From Halospeciosus flavus (GTDB taxonomy: Archaea > Halobacteriota > Halobacteria > Halobacteriales > Halobacteriaceae): DNA of 64,000 bases. The stretch's first letter is position 1, and the number at the start of each line of letters is the position of its first letter. The notes below the pieces were generated by a model that worked only from the letters and a program-made list of their open reading frames with translations, searched no databases and had not been told where the DNA came from. The position numbers were made by a program, and so were the translations under genes. The DNA is taken from contig NZ_CP122312.1 of the NCBI RefSeq assembly GCF_029814175.1, positions 558,001 through 622,000 of the forward strand, in the 5' to 3' direction. This document shows, in pieces, positions 1 through 6,610 of this stretch.

Positions 1-632
1 GGGTAGGTCCCCACGCGGTTGTAGAGCGTGCCGTCGACGATGCAGTCCATCCCGATGAGCACCTTGTCGACGGCCTCGGAGAGGTAGTGGCCGGCGGCGC
101 TGTCGACGATCAGCGTCGGTTCGATGCGGTCGATTTCTCCGAGTTGGCGGGCCGTCTTTCGCCCGAGGTGACGCGGGCGCGCCTCCGTACAGTAGACGTC
201 GAGGTGTTTACCCTCCTGTGCAGCGAGTTCGAGGGCTTCGAGGACGGTCGAGGAGTAGTCGTGGGTGAGGAGCGTCGCCCCGTCCTCGATTTCGTCGGCG
301 GCGTTGCGGGCCGCCGCGTGCTTCCCGCGTTCGACCTCGTCGACGACGCGGTCGATGGCGTCGCGGAGCGCCTCCTGGGCCTCCGCGACCGTCTCGGGGT
401 CGGCGGCCTCGACTGACTCCACGATGTCGCGCTGGGTCGTCACCAGCGAGGCGTGGGAGGGGTTCGCTCGCCGGAGGGCGTTGCTGTTGCGTTCGAGCGT
501 CCGGAGGTACTCCTCGACGGAGGGGTAGTCGCCGTCGAGCAGGTCGCGCAGGGCGTGTGCGGCCTTCACCGCGACGACCGAGGAGGAGTGCGTCCGCATC
601 TCGCGAATCTCCTCGGCGGTCTCGTCGATCAT
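1..632 (-). CDS. Ribose-1,5-bisphosphate isomerase (eIF-2B alpha-like), 3' end cut by window
   Basis: Partial gene running off the left edge; 210 N-terminal residues are visible from an ATG at 632. The protein begins with a helical N-terminal part and enters the Rossmann-like eIF-2B/IF2B fold near residue 115. YCTEARPR (Cys148) and GMDCIVDGTLYNRVGT (Asp196) match the catalytic Cys and Asp regions of archaeal ribose-1,5-bisphosphate isomerases, which turn R15P into ribulose-1,5-bisphosphate in the AMP phosphorylase/type III Rubisco nucleoside salvage route. A methylthioribose-1-phosphate isomerase or true eIF-2B subunit is the alternative, but the short N-terminus and GTLYNRVGT favour the R15P isomerase. 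A 20-bp repeat array lies 73 bases upstream. Confidence 0.85.
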   Translation of the reverse strand, partial: MIDETAEEIREMRTHSSSVVAVKAAHALRDLLDGDYPSVEEYLRTLERNSNALRRANPSHASLVTTQRDIVESVEAADPETVAEAQEALRDAIDRVVDEVERGKHAAARNAADEIEDGATLLTHDYSSTVLEALELAAQEGKHLDVYCTEARPRHLGRKTARQLGEIDRIEPTLIVDSAAGHYLSEAVDKVLIGMDCIVDGTLYNRVGTY

Positions 633-705
633 ACCCGTGTGGTGCGCCGACGGCGGCAAAGTCTTTTCCACGTCCGGCGGCGTCGCCGGGGCGATGGAGA
701 AACAC

Positions 706-825
706 GTATCTCAGAAATAGGGCTGCATATCTCGCCAACTCGGCGAACAACTCAGTTATGCGGCGGATATACTGGGAAATAGCGCCATATCTCAGTTATC
801 GACGCCATATCTCAGAAGTGGATGA
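706..825. repeat. Tandem array of six diverged 20-bp units (array A)
   Basis: Six consecutive units of exactly 20 bases start at 706, 726, 746, 766, 786 and 806. Most begin with (C)ATATCTC, followed by a variable AGTTAT / AGAAAT / GCCAAC block and a GC-rich end such as CGGCG or GACGC. The AT-rich core recurs on the same face of the helix about every two turns. The period is not a multiple of three, so it is not a coding repeat. A second array with the same core is at 27924-28063. The array lies in a gene-free stretch (633-974), upstream of the minus-strand isomerase gene. Function unknown; a protein-binding array is my inference. Confidence 0.8.
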
Positions 826-949
826 CTCGCTGTCGTCGAACACGTGACTACGCGGCGTCGACGTCGCGGAGAAGCGTTTTTGCGAGGGAAGATGCCCCGT
901 GTAGGACGTCTTCCCGCACTCTGGCTCGGCGGTTACACCGCCTCGCGCC

Positions 950-967
950 GGTGGGCTGTGGCCCACC
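950..967 (-). terminator. Hairpin 3' of tRNA-Leu
   Basis: GGTGGGC (950-956) and GCCCACC (961-967) form a perfect 7-bp stem with a four-base loop, 7 bases beyond the 3' end of the tRNA on its transcript strand; the linker reads CTCTTTG. A second small hairpin (GGCGGT tac ACCGCC) follows at about 928-943. They may end or protect the tRNA transcript. Apart from array A, the rest of 633-974 shows no gene. Confidence 0.4.
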
Positions 968-974
968 CAAAGAG

Positions 975-1057
975 TGCGAGGGAAGGGAATCGAACCCTTG
1001 AACCTCTACAGGAGCGGATCTTGAGTCCGCCGCCGTTGGCCGCTTGGCTACCCTCGC
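975..1057 (-). tRNA. tRNA-Leu (CAA)
   Basis: An 83-nt tRNA on the minus strand. The acceptor stem pairs GCGAGGG (5' end at 1057) with CCCTCGC and carries discriminator A at 975. The anticodon stem GCGGA/TCCGC encloses loop CTCAAGA, giving anticodon CAA. The variable arm is long, as expected for a class II tRNA-Leu, and the T loop reads TTCGATT. No intron; CCA is not encoded. Confidence 0.95.
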
Positions 1058-1184
1058 ACGCGTCTCTTGCTAACTCGTCGGCGCTTGAATACGCTTCGCT
1101 TCCTCGCCGGTCGGTCGGCCCGCCGCGACGCCCGGACTCGAGACGGCCACAGCACTTTCCGTCGCCTCGGTCGATTGTGGACGT

Positions 1185-1652
1185 ATGGCAGACCCCCAAG
1201 TCGTCGCCGCCGGTCTCGGCGCCATGAACCTCTTCGGGACGCTGCTGCTCGGTTGGATCGTCGTCATCGCCGCCGCGATATACGTCACCAATCCCGGCGA
1301 GGGCGAGTACGTGAACTACTCGACCATCCCGCTCGCGCTCGTCGGGTCGCTCGGGTTCGCCGCCCTCGCGGCCACGTTCTACCGCGTTCTGCAGGCGGTC
1401 GTAGCGGGGTTCCAGCAGGTCCCCGCGAGCGTCCAGCAACTCCAGGGACTCGTCACCGGGTTCGTCGTGCTCACGGGCGCGGTATTCGTCCTCGTCGTGA
1501 CGAAGCCGCTGGCCGACAGCGTCTCGCCGGCCTTCGAGCGCCGGATGCCCGACGAGCGTCGTGCCGGCTTCGCGGCCTACGGCGCCGCACTCACCGCCGA
1601 GTTCGCCCTCGTCGCGGGGCCGACGCTCTTCCTCGTGAACGTGATGCCGTGA
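1185..1652 (+). CDS. Haloarchaeal four-helix membrane protein, function unknown
   Basis: 155 residues with about four hydrophobic segments (roughly 10-34, 45-66, 86-106 and 128-150). A short polar loop rich in Gln (AGFQQVPASVQQLQG) follows the second helix and a charged loop (FERRMPDERRAGF) lies before the last helix. No catalytic motif is visible and I do not recognise the family. It stands alone, 127 bases after the tRNA-Leu start and convergent with the PHP gene (12-base gap). Confidence 0.75.
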   Translation: MADPQVVAAGLGAMNLFGTLLLGWIVVIAAAIYVTNPGEGEYVNYSTIPLALVGSLGFAALAATFYRVLQAVVAGFQQVPASVQQLQGLVTGFVVLTGAVFVLVVTKPLADSVSPAFERRMPDERRAGFAAYGAALTAEFALVAGPTLFLVNVMP

Positions 1653-1664
1653 CGCGACACCGGA

Positions 1665-2501
1665 CTAGGCGAGCGGGGACACCGCTTCGAGTCCGGCGTC
1701 GTCGAACCCTTCGGCGAGCGCGGGGACCGCGTCGGTGAGGTCGTCGGGGCGGTGTGAGTCCGTCCCCGGGACGAACTCGACGCCGCGCTCGTCGAGGGCC
1801 GCGAGAAACGACGGTTCGGGGTGGAGTTCGCCGTAGTCGCGGAGGACCCGTCCCCCGTTGATCTCGGGGCGGGTGTCGCGCTCCACGAGGGCGTCGGCGA
1901 CCATCGCGCGGTGGTCGTCGGTCGTGTAGCCGCGGAGTTCGGGCGTCCGTTCGATGCCGTCGACGTGGCCGAGGACGTCGAAGAGCCCCGAGTCGACGAG
2001 CGCGACGACGTTCTCGTAGTACCTGTCGACCAGGTCGCGGCACTCGGGCTCGGTCTTCGCGGCGAAGTGCTCGCGGTCGAAGATGCTCGTCCCGTCGAGG
2101 TGGTGGACGCTACCGATGGCGTAGTCGAAGTTCGCCTCGTCGAGGAACTCCGCGATGGCGGCTTCGTCGTCGGGGTCGTAGTCCATCTCCACCGCGTCGT
2201 GGATAGTGAGGCCGAGTCGCTCGCGAAACGCCTCGATGGCGTCGCGGCGACGCTCGTAGGTCACGTCGAGGTTGAAGCCGAATTCCTTTTTGGTCAGTCG
2301 CGCCTCGAACGCGGGCGAGACGTTGCAGTGGTCGGCGAACCCGACCTCGTCGAGACCCGCTTCCTCGGCGGCGGCGAGCATGAAGGGCAACGGCCGGCCG
2401 TCGGAGTAGTTCGAGTGGACGTGGAAGTCGGCGGCGAGGGACACGCTCGGCGGTTCGTCGCGCGCCGAGAAAAGTCCACCTCCGGCGTGCGAGTGGGTCA
2501 C
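1665..2501 (-). CDS. PHP domain phosphoesterase (histidinol-phosphatase-like)
   Basis: 278 residues. The PHP metal-binding motifs appear in order: HVHSNYSDG (near 27), ADHCN, an acidic VEMDYDPDD stretch, GSVHHLDG, LGHVDGIER and PGTDSHRPDDL near the C-terminus. This set matches the HisK-type PHP phosphatases, which use a trinuclear metal centre to remove phosphate from a small substrate. The INGG sequence and full motif set suggest an active enzyme, but the substrate (histidinol phosphate or another phosphomonoester) cannot be told from sequence and no his genes are nearby. The first ~20 residues are low-complexity, so the true start may be slightly internal. Confidence 0.85.
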   Translation of the reverse strand: MTHSHAGGGLFSARDEPPSVSLAADFHVHSNYSDGRPLPFMLAAAEEAGLDEVGFADHCNVSPAFEARLTKKEFGFNLDVTYERRRDAIEAFRERLGLTIHDAVEMDYDPDDEAAIAEFLDEANFDYAIGSVHHLDGTSIFDREHFAAKTEPECRDLVDRYYENVVALVDSGLFDVLGHVDGIERTPELRGYTTDDHRAMVADALVERDTRPEINGGRVLRDYGELHPEPSFLAALDERGVEFVPGTDSHRPDDLTDAVPALAEGFDDAGLEAVSPLA

Positions 2502-2534
2502 GCGGCGACCGCGTGAGCGCGGGGTCGCCGTGAG

Positions 2535-3023
2535 TCAGTCGAGGCGGTCGGCGAAGGCGTAATCCTCGGGTCCGGCCTCGACGTGCTCGCCGTCGAGCGT
2601 GAGCACCCACCCGTCGACCGTCTCGGGGTCGTCCAGTGCGCGCCGGAGCGTCGTCCGCACCGCGGCGACGTCGACGCCGTAGAAGTCGTCGGGGACGCCG
2701 TGGAGGTACTGGAGCGCGGTGTCGAAGAGGCTCCGCATCCCGTCGGGGTTCTCGAAGTCGTCGTACTTGTAGGCGCCCGCGACGACCTGCACCATCCCGT
2801 GGCAGAAGGCACTCTCCGTGGTGCCCGACCCGTAGTTGTACCACTCGGCCTCGAAACAGTCGTGCGCCGGGTGGTACGCGCCGGCGTTGTAGAGGCGGAC
2901 GCCGTGGACCACCGCCCGGCGGAGCGTGCCGTGCTCCCAGCACGCGTCGGCGGGTCGCCAGCCCGTCGGCGTCGTCCGGCCACGCGGCGGGCCGACGGTC
3001 GGGTCACGAGTGTGGTCGTCCAT
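2535..3023 (-). CDS. DUF309 domain protein
   Basis: 162 residues from ATG at 3023; a longer frame to 3083 exists but its 20 extra residues look non-conserved. The motif [12 protein letters not shown] and later [14 protein letters not shown] are typical of DUF309, a small all-helical family with conserved His/Glu whose function is unknown. The gene lies 33 bases upstream of the PHP gene on the same strand, so the two may be co-transcribed. No signal peptide or membrane segment. Confidence 0.8.
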   Translation of the reverse strand: MDDHTRDPTVGPPRGRTTPTGWRPADACWEHGTLRRAVVHGVRLYNAGAYHPAHDCFEAEWYNYGSGTTESAFCHGMVQVVAGAYKYDDFENPDGMRSLFDTALQYLHGVPDDFYGVDVAAVRTTLRRALDDPETVDGWVLTLDGEHVEAGPEDYAFADRLD

Positions 3024-3115
3024 CGACCGAGAACAGGAGCGCGAGGCCGGTAACGCTGTCGACGGTCCAGAACAACAATCCACTTGTCCGTCCCTCCCCT
3101 AGAGACGAACAGAAA

Positions 3116-4033
3116 ATGCGTGTGACACAGTTGGGTGAAGGCGAGCCCGAAATTGCCGTCGTCGGCGGCGTCCACGGAGACGAGCCGTGTGGTGTGCGTG
3201 CCGTCGATCGCCTCGCCGAAGACGAACCCGAGGTCGAACGACCGGTCAAGTTGATCGTCGTCAACGAACGTGCCATCGAGCAGGGTGTCCGCTACGTCGA
3301 CGCGGACCTCAACCGTTCGTTCACCGAGGAGACGCCGTCGGACGCCCACGAAATTGGGTTGGCTCACGAACTCGCCGACGAAATTCGCGGCTGTACGGTC
3401 CTCTCGCTCCACTCGACGCAGTCGCACGCCGACCCGTTCGCCATCTCGGCCGGACTCGGCGACCACGTCCAGGACATCTGCCCGAAGCTCTCGGTCGTCG
3501 CACTGGTCGACACCGGCGGGTTCGGCGAGGGGCGAATCTTCGCCGCCGACGCCGACATCGTCGAGGTCGAGGCGGGCCTGCAGGGGTCCGAGACGGCCGC
3601 CGAGAACGCCTACACGCTGGCCCGTGAGTTCCTCACGGCCGTCGGGGCGCTCCCGGGCGACGCCGTCGAGCGCGAGTTGCCGGTGTTCGACATGGGCGAC
3701 CCCATCCCCAAGCCCGACGCCGAGGAGTTCGAGGTGTTCGCGGAGAACTTCCAGAAAGTCGAAGAAGGCGAAGTGTTCGCCGCGGCCGACGGCGAACCGA
3801 TCGAGGCCGACTTCGACTTCTGGCCGGTGTTGCTCTCGCCGTACGGCTACGAAGAGCAGTTCGGCTACCACGGGTGGCCCCACGAGGAGATGGGTCACTC
3901 GCCCTCGGAGGAGACCCGCGAGTCGGCCGTCGCCGAAGCGGAGGCGGAGGCCGACCCGCAGGACGTGGACGCCGACGCGCGTTTCGAGGCCGAATCGGAG
4001 GCCGAGACCGGCGCGGAAGTCGAGACGAACTGA
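3116..4033 (+). CDS. Succinylglutamate desuccinylase/aspartoacylase family protein (first copy)
   Basis: 305 residues from ATG at 3116. GGVHGDEPCG (His20, Glu23) and a later LHST provide the zinc ligands of the AstE/ASPA branch of M14-like metallohydrolases; DADLNRSF is the family's conserved substrate-side motif. Such enzymes cut amide bonds of N-acyl amino acids. The C-terminal ~45 residues are an acidic tail (ETRESAVAEAEAE...), a common haloarchaeal extension. A second, more distant member is encoded at 12038-13066 beside a RimK ligase. The substrate is not evident. It is divergent from the DUF309 gene, with 92 bases between starts. Confidence 0.85.
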   Translation: MRVTQLGEGEPEIAVVGGVHGDEPCGVRAVDRLAEDEPEVERPVKLIVVNERAIEQGVRYVDADLNRSFTEETPSDAHEIGLAHELADEIRGCTVLSLHSTQSHADPFAISAGLGDHVQDICPKLSVVALVDTGGFGEGRIFAADADIVEVEAGLQGSETAAENAYTLAREFLTAVGALPGDAVERELPVFDMGDPIPKPDAEEFEVFAENFQKVEEGEVFAAADGEPIEADFDFWPVLLSPYGYEEQFGYHGWPHEEMGHSPSEETRESAVAEAEAEADPQDVDADARFEAESEAETGAEVETN

Positions 4034-4051
4034 CGATTTCGGACTCTCTCG

Positions 4052-4492
4052 CTACTTCTCGGCGGCGAACTCGACCTGCGTGAGTTCCCGGCCGAGTTCG
4101 CAGTGGTCGTGGGGTGGTTCGCCGTGGACCTCGACGATCTGCCGTTCTTCGTCGAAGTCGACGCCGAGTGGTTCGCAGTACTCGTGGCTCGGACACTCGG
4201 TGTGTGGGCACGGACCCGCGAGTTTCCCCGTGCTCCCGGCGTAGGCCCCCTTCGTGGGGACGTTGACCGTCACGGTCGTCGGTTCGACCTCGACGGCGAC
4301 GACGCCCTCGTCGTGGACGTTGCAGTCGAGCGTCTGTCCACCCTCGCGGACGTCGACGACTTCGTAGCGGACGCCCTCTTCGAGGGTGAGACACTGTTTC
4401 CGGTAGGGACAACCCTCGCAGGCGTCGGCCTCGCCGCGGTAGACGAACTCCGTGCCCTCGTCGGCGAGTCGCGTCCCGAGGAGCGTGATCAT
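4052..4492 (-). CDS. UPF0179 family Cys-rich protein
   Basis: 146 residues from ATG at 4492. Cysteines cluster as CEGCPYRKQC near 25-34, C58, then CPHTECPSHEYC near 95-106 and a late DHCELG, consistent with binding of a metal or Fe-S cluster. The pattern and length match UPF0179, an archaeal family of unknown function. It ends 18 bases from the convergent deacylase gene. Confidence 0.85.
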   Translation of the reverse strand: MITLLGTRLADEGTEFVYRGEADACEGCPYRKQCLTLEEGVRYEVVDVREGGQTLDCNVHDEGVVAVEVEPTTVTVNVPTKGAYAGSTGKLAGPCPHTECPSHEYCEPLGVDFDEERQIVEVHGEPPHDHCELGRELTQVEFAAEK

Positions 4493-4533
4493 GTCGTGGG
4501 TTTCGGGGTGGCGATTCGTAAACTCGTCGGGTG

Positions 4534-4570
4534 GGGGATTCCGAGCTAACGAGCGAAGCGAGGAATCCCC
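4534..4570. repeat. Inverted repeat with GAGCGAAGCGA core
   Basis: Perfect 9-base arms GGGGATTCC (4534-4542) and GGAATCCCC (4562-4570) enclose 19 bases containing GAGCGAAGCGA. The same core recurs in the hairpins at 20475-20511 and 46585-46618. It lies between the start of the UPF0179 gene and the kinase gene; it could be a regulatory or termination hairpin or a small dispersed palindrome. Confidence 0.6.
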
Positions 4571-4633
4571 GAATAGCGGGCGGGAGCGAGCACCGCGAGA
4601 AGGTTCAAGGACGGACCGGCCGAACCCCGAGAC

Positions 4634-5096
4634 ATGGGTCGGTTGGTGTTGTTCTGCGGGCCGCCGGGCGCGGGCAAGACGACCCTCGCCGACCGCGTCG
4701 CCGAGCGCCTCCGCGAGGAGGGGTACGCGCCGACCGTCCTCCACTCGGACGACTTCTCGCGGAACACCTACGACCAGCTCGCCGAGCGGGCGGGGGCCGC
4801 GCTCGACGCCGGCGACGAACCGGTCGTCGTCGACGGGACGTTCTACGAGCGGGCGCGAGCGCTTCCGAGAACTCGACTCGCCGTTCGTCGTCCACGTTAC
4901 CGCGGACCTCGACACTTGTCTGCGGCGAAACTGGGAGCGTGAGGAGTCTATCGACGAGGCGGGTGTGCGGACCATCCACCACGCGATGGAGACGGACCCA
5001 CCGGACGCCGACTTCACCGTCGAGACAGATATTCTGCCCATCGAGACGGCCGTCGACCTGGTCGCCCGGCGGGTGGAGACCTACCTGGAGAACTAG
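4634..5096 (+). pseudogene. P-loop small-molecule/RNA kinase, frameshifted
   Basis: The first 72 codons encode a P-loop kinase start: LFCGPPGAGKTT (Walker A), HSDDFSRNTY and VVVDGTFY, as in adenylylsulfate-kinase-like and seryl-tRNA(Sec)-kinase-like proteins. After 4852 the reading frame runs into unrelated residues, whereas the +1 frame from 4854 continues the fold (RERFRELDSPFVVHV, ADLDTCLRRN, EESIDEAGVRTIHHAME) to the stop at 5096. The break is in a GCGCGAG run, where loss of one CG dinucleotide would explain it. The joined product would be about 154 residues, normal for the family. It is a real frameshift or a sequencing error. It overlaps the next gene tail-to-tail by 4 bases. Confidence 0.7.
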
Positions 5097-5500
5097 CCGA
5101 GGAGGTCGTCGAGTGCGTCGAGGTACGTCTCGCGCGGGACCTGGTACACGTCGTGGACGTCGACCTCGCCGTCGGCGAACGCGCGGGCCGCGTCGACGGC
5201 GCCGTCGGCGGCGTCCGCACGGGTCTCGTACTGGCCTTCCAGGTCGCGGACGTGGATCTCGGGTTCGAGTGTGAACGCGACGTACCACCCCTCGGAGGCG
5301 GACCCCGGGCGGCGCATCGGTTCTTCGGGTGGCCGACGACTCACGTAGATGGTCGGGAGGCACTCCGCGGGGTAGTCGGCGCCGTCGAAGACGTCCGGAC
5401 GGAAGACGAGGACCGCCCGGCCGTCCCCTTCGTCGGACCAGACCCGCCACGACTCGGGGAGGGCCGCGAACGCCGCCGTCGTAGACTCGCCGTCGGTCAT
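5093..5500 (-). CDS. Conserved haloarchaeal protein (possibly DUF5820)
   Basis: 135 residues, soluble and acidic. The recognisable core is ESWRVWSDEGDGRAVLVFRPDVFDG followed by LPTIYVSRRP and GWYVAFTLEP. I recall this pattern from a haloarchaeal family numbered DUF5820, but the name is unchecked and no function is known. No motif suggests catalysis. It runs convergently into the frameshifted kinase. Confidence 0.7.
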   Translation of the reverse strand: MTDGESTTAAFAALPESWRVWSDEGDGRAVLVFRPDVFDGADYPAECLPTIYVSRRPPEEPMRRPGSASEGWYVAFTLEPEIHVRDLEGQYETRADAADGAVDAARAFADGEVDVHDVYQVPRETYLDALDDLLG

Positions 5501-5579
5501 GGCTTCGGGTTGGGTGTACGGACGGTTAAGCGAAGCGTCGCAAGCCGCGAGTGTGCGGGTGAGTGTGAGGACACGAGAC

Positions 5580-5607
5580 CCCCCAGATGTAGAGTGCTCT
5601 TCGGGGG
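5580..5607 (-). terminator. Possible hairpin 3' of tRNA-Glu
   Basis: CCCCC (5580-5584) and GGGGG (5603-5607) bracket AGATGTAGAGTGCTCTTC, which itself holds a short GAG/CTC pairing. It lies 20 bases past the 3' end of tRNA-Glu on the transcript strand and may terminate it. Confidence 0.35.
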
Positions 5608-5627
5608 ACAGACGTCGGAGAGAATGA

Positions 5628-5744
5628 TGCTCGGTCGGGGATTTGAACCCCGGTCATCGGCTGTCTTCACGGCGGGGTTTATTTCAACCCTTTCTTCCGC
5701 CGTACGAAAGGCCGAAATGATTGGCCGGACTACACCAACCGAGC
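5628..5744 (-). tRNA. tRNA-Glu (UUC) with a 42-nt intron
   Basis: Acceptor GCTCGGT (5' end at 5744) pairs with ACCGAGC, discriminator A at 5628. The 5' exon is 40 nt and ends in the anticodon loop CTTTCG, giving UUC; the 3' exon resumes with A and stem GCCGA, pairing with TCGGC. T arm is CGGGG TTCAAAT CCCCG. The 117-nt gene minus a 75-nt tRNA leaves about 42 nt of intron after position 37, the canonical archaeal site cut by the splicing endonuclease; the intron itself can fold (ACGGCGG ... CCGCCGT), consistent with a bulge-helix-bulge structure. An HNH endonuclease gene begins 51 bases upstream. Confidence 0.9.
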
Positions 5745-5794
5745 TTGCGACCGGGTACGTCCCGGCTACACTCCAATCGATGGCCGGGTGGAAC

Positions 5795-6490
5795 TTAAGC
5801 CTCACTAATTCGGTCGGGGATGCTATCCATTGGCGCATACTCTTCAATCGCGCCCCACTCCGCCCGGATGTGACACGGTCGACAGAGGAGAACGAGATTC
5901 TCGTCGAAGTGGGCGTCCGAGGGGTCGTGGTCGTCGGACTCGATGAATAGCCGCACAGGTGCGAGGTGATGGACGTCCAGCAAGTGGTCCGAGCCGTCGT
6001 TTCCACAGTGCTGACAGACCTCGTCACGGTCGCGAACGCGTTCTCTGGCCTCGGTCCAACCCGAACCGTAGTAGAGGCCGTGCCCTCCCCGCCACGCGGG
6101 ATTCTTCTCACCGGCAGTCGACTCGCTCATCTTCCGTCGGGTCTCCGCGGACTTCTCCCGGCCTTCGAGCGTCTCGGAGATCTTCGTTCGGACGTCCTCG
6201 GGGAGCGTCGTACCACGGTGTGCGGCGGCGATGCGTTCGCGCCACGCGTCGTCGACGTCGCGGCCCGTCAGCGACGCGGAGATCTTCGCCTTCGTCTCCT
6301 CGCTTCGAGTCTCGCCGTAGAGGCCGTGGTTCTCGCCGCGGACGTCGCGCGTCTCGACGCCGAATCGGTCCATGTACTTCCGGATCGTCCGCGGTGAGAC
6401 GGCACACTCGTCGGCGATCTGCTTCTGGGTCCACCCCTCGCGGTGGTACTTCTGTTCGAGCCACCACCCGTTCCGGTAGCGCGTGACCAT
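5795..6490 (-). CDS. Free-standing HNH endonuclease with HTH and NUMOD3-like repeats
   Basis: 231 residues from ATG at 6490 (a longer frame reaches 6529). Residues 17-48 form a homeodomain-like HTH (TQKQIADECAVSPRTIRKYMDRF). Residues 52-135 hold NUMOD3-type motifs (ENHGLYGE, EETKAKISASLTGR, GEKNPAWRGG) known as DNA-binding modules of homing endonucleases. The C-terminal HNH core has CQHC (159/162), VHH (174-175), an Asn near 198 and CRPCH (203-207), so zinc ligands and catalytic His are intact. It sits 51 bases upstream of intron-containing tRNA-Glu on the same strand; the intron is too short to encode it. A homing-type role is inferred. Confidence 0.8.
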   Translation of the reverse strand: MVTRYRNGWWLEQKYHREGWTQKQIADECAVSPRTIRKYMDRFGVETRDVRGENHGLYGETRSEETKAKISASLTGRDVDDAWRERIAAAHRGTTLPEDVRTKISETLEGREKSAETRRKMSESTAGEKNPAWRGGHGLYYGSGWTEARERVRDRDEVCQHCGNDGSDHLLDVHHLAPVRLFIESDDHDPSDAHFDENLVLLCRPCHIRAEWGAIEEYAPMDSIPDRISEA

Positions 6491-6610
6491 GCCGGTCGCT
6501 CGACCGAGTCCGACAAATCGCTTCTTCAAAAATTCGGACAGTACACGCCCGTTACTCCGTTCTAAACCGTTACCCGCCTCCGGGTAGGGTACCTCTCCGA
6601 ATGGCGACAG

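Noticed and set aside
208..750. Long arginine-rich frames opposite real genes, here and throughout
   Set aside because: They are shadows caused by high GC third positions; the real frame on the opposite or overlapping strand has motifs and acidic composition.
5628..5744. Intron-encoded endonuclease in tRNA-Glu
   Set aside because: The intron is about 42 nt; the endonuclease is a separate gene upstream with its own start.
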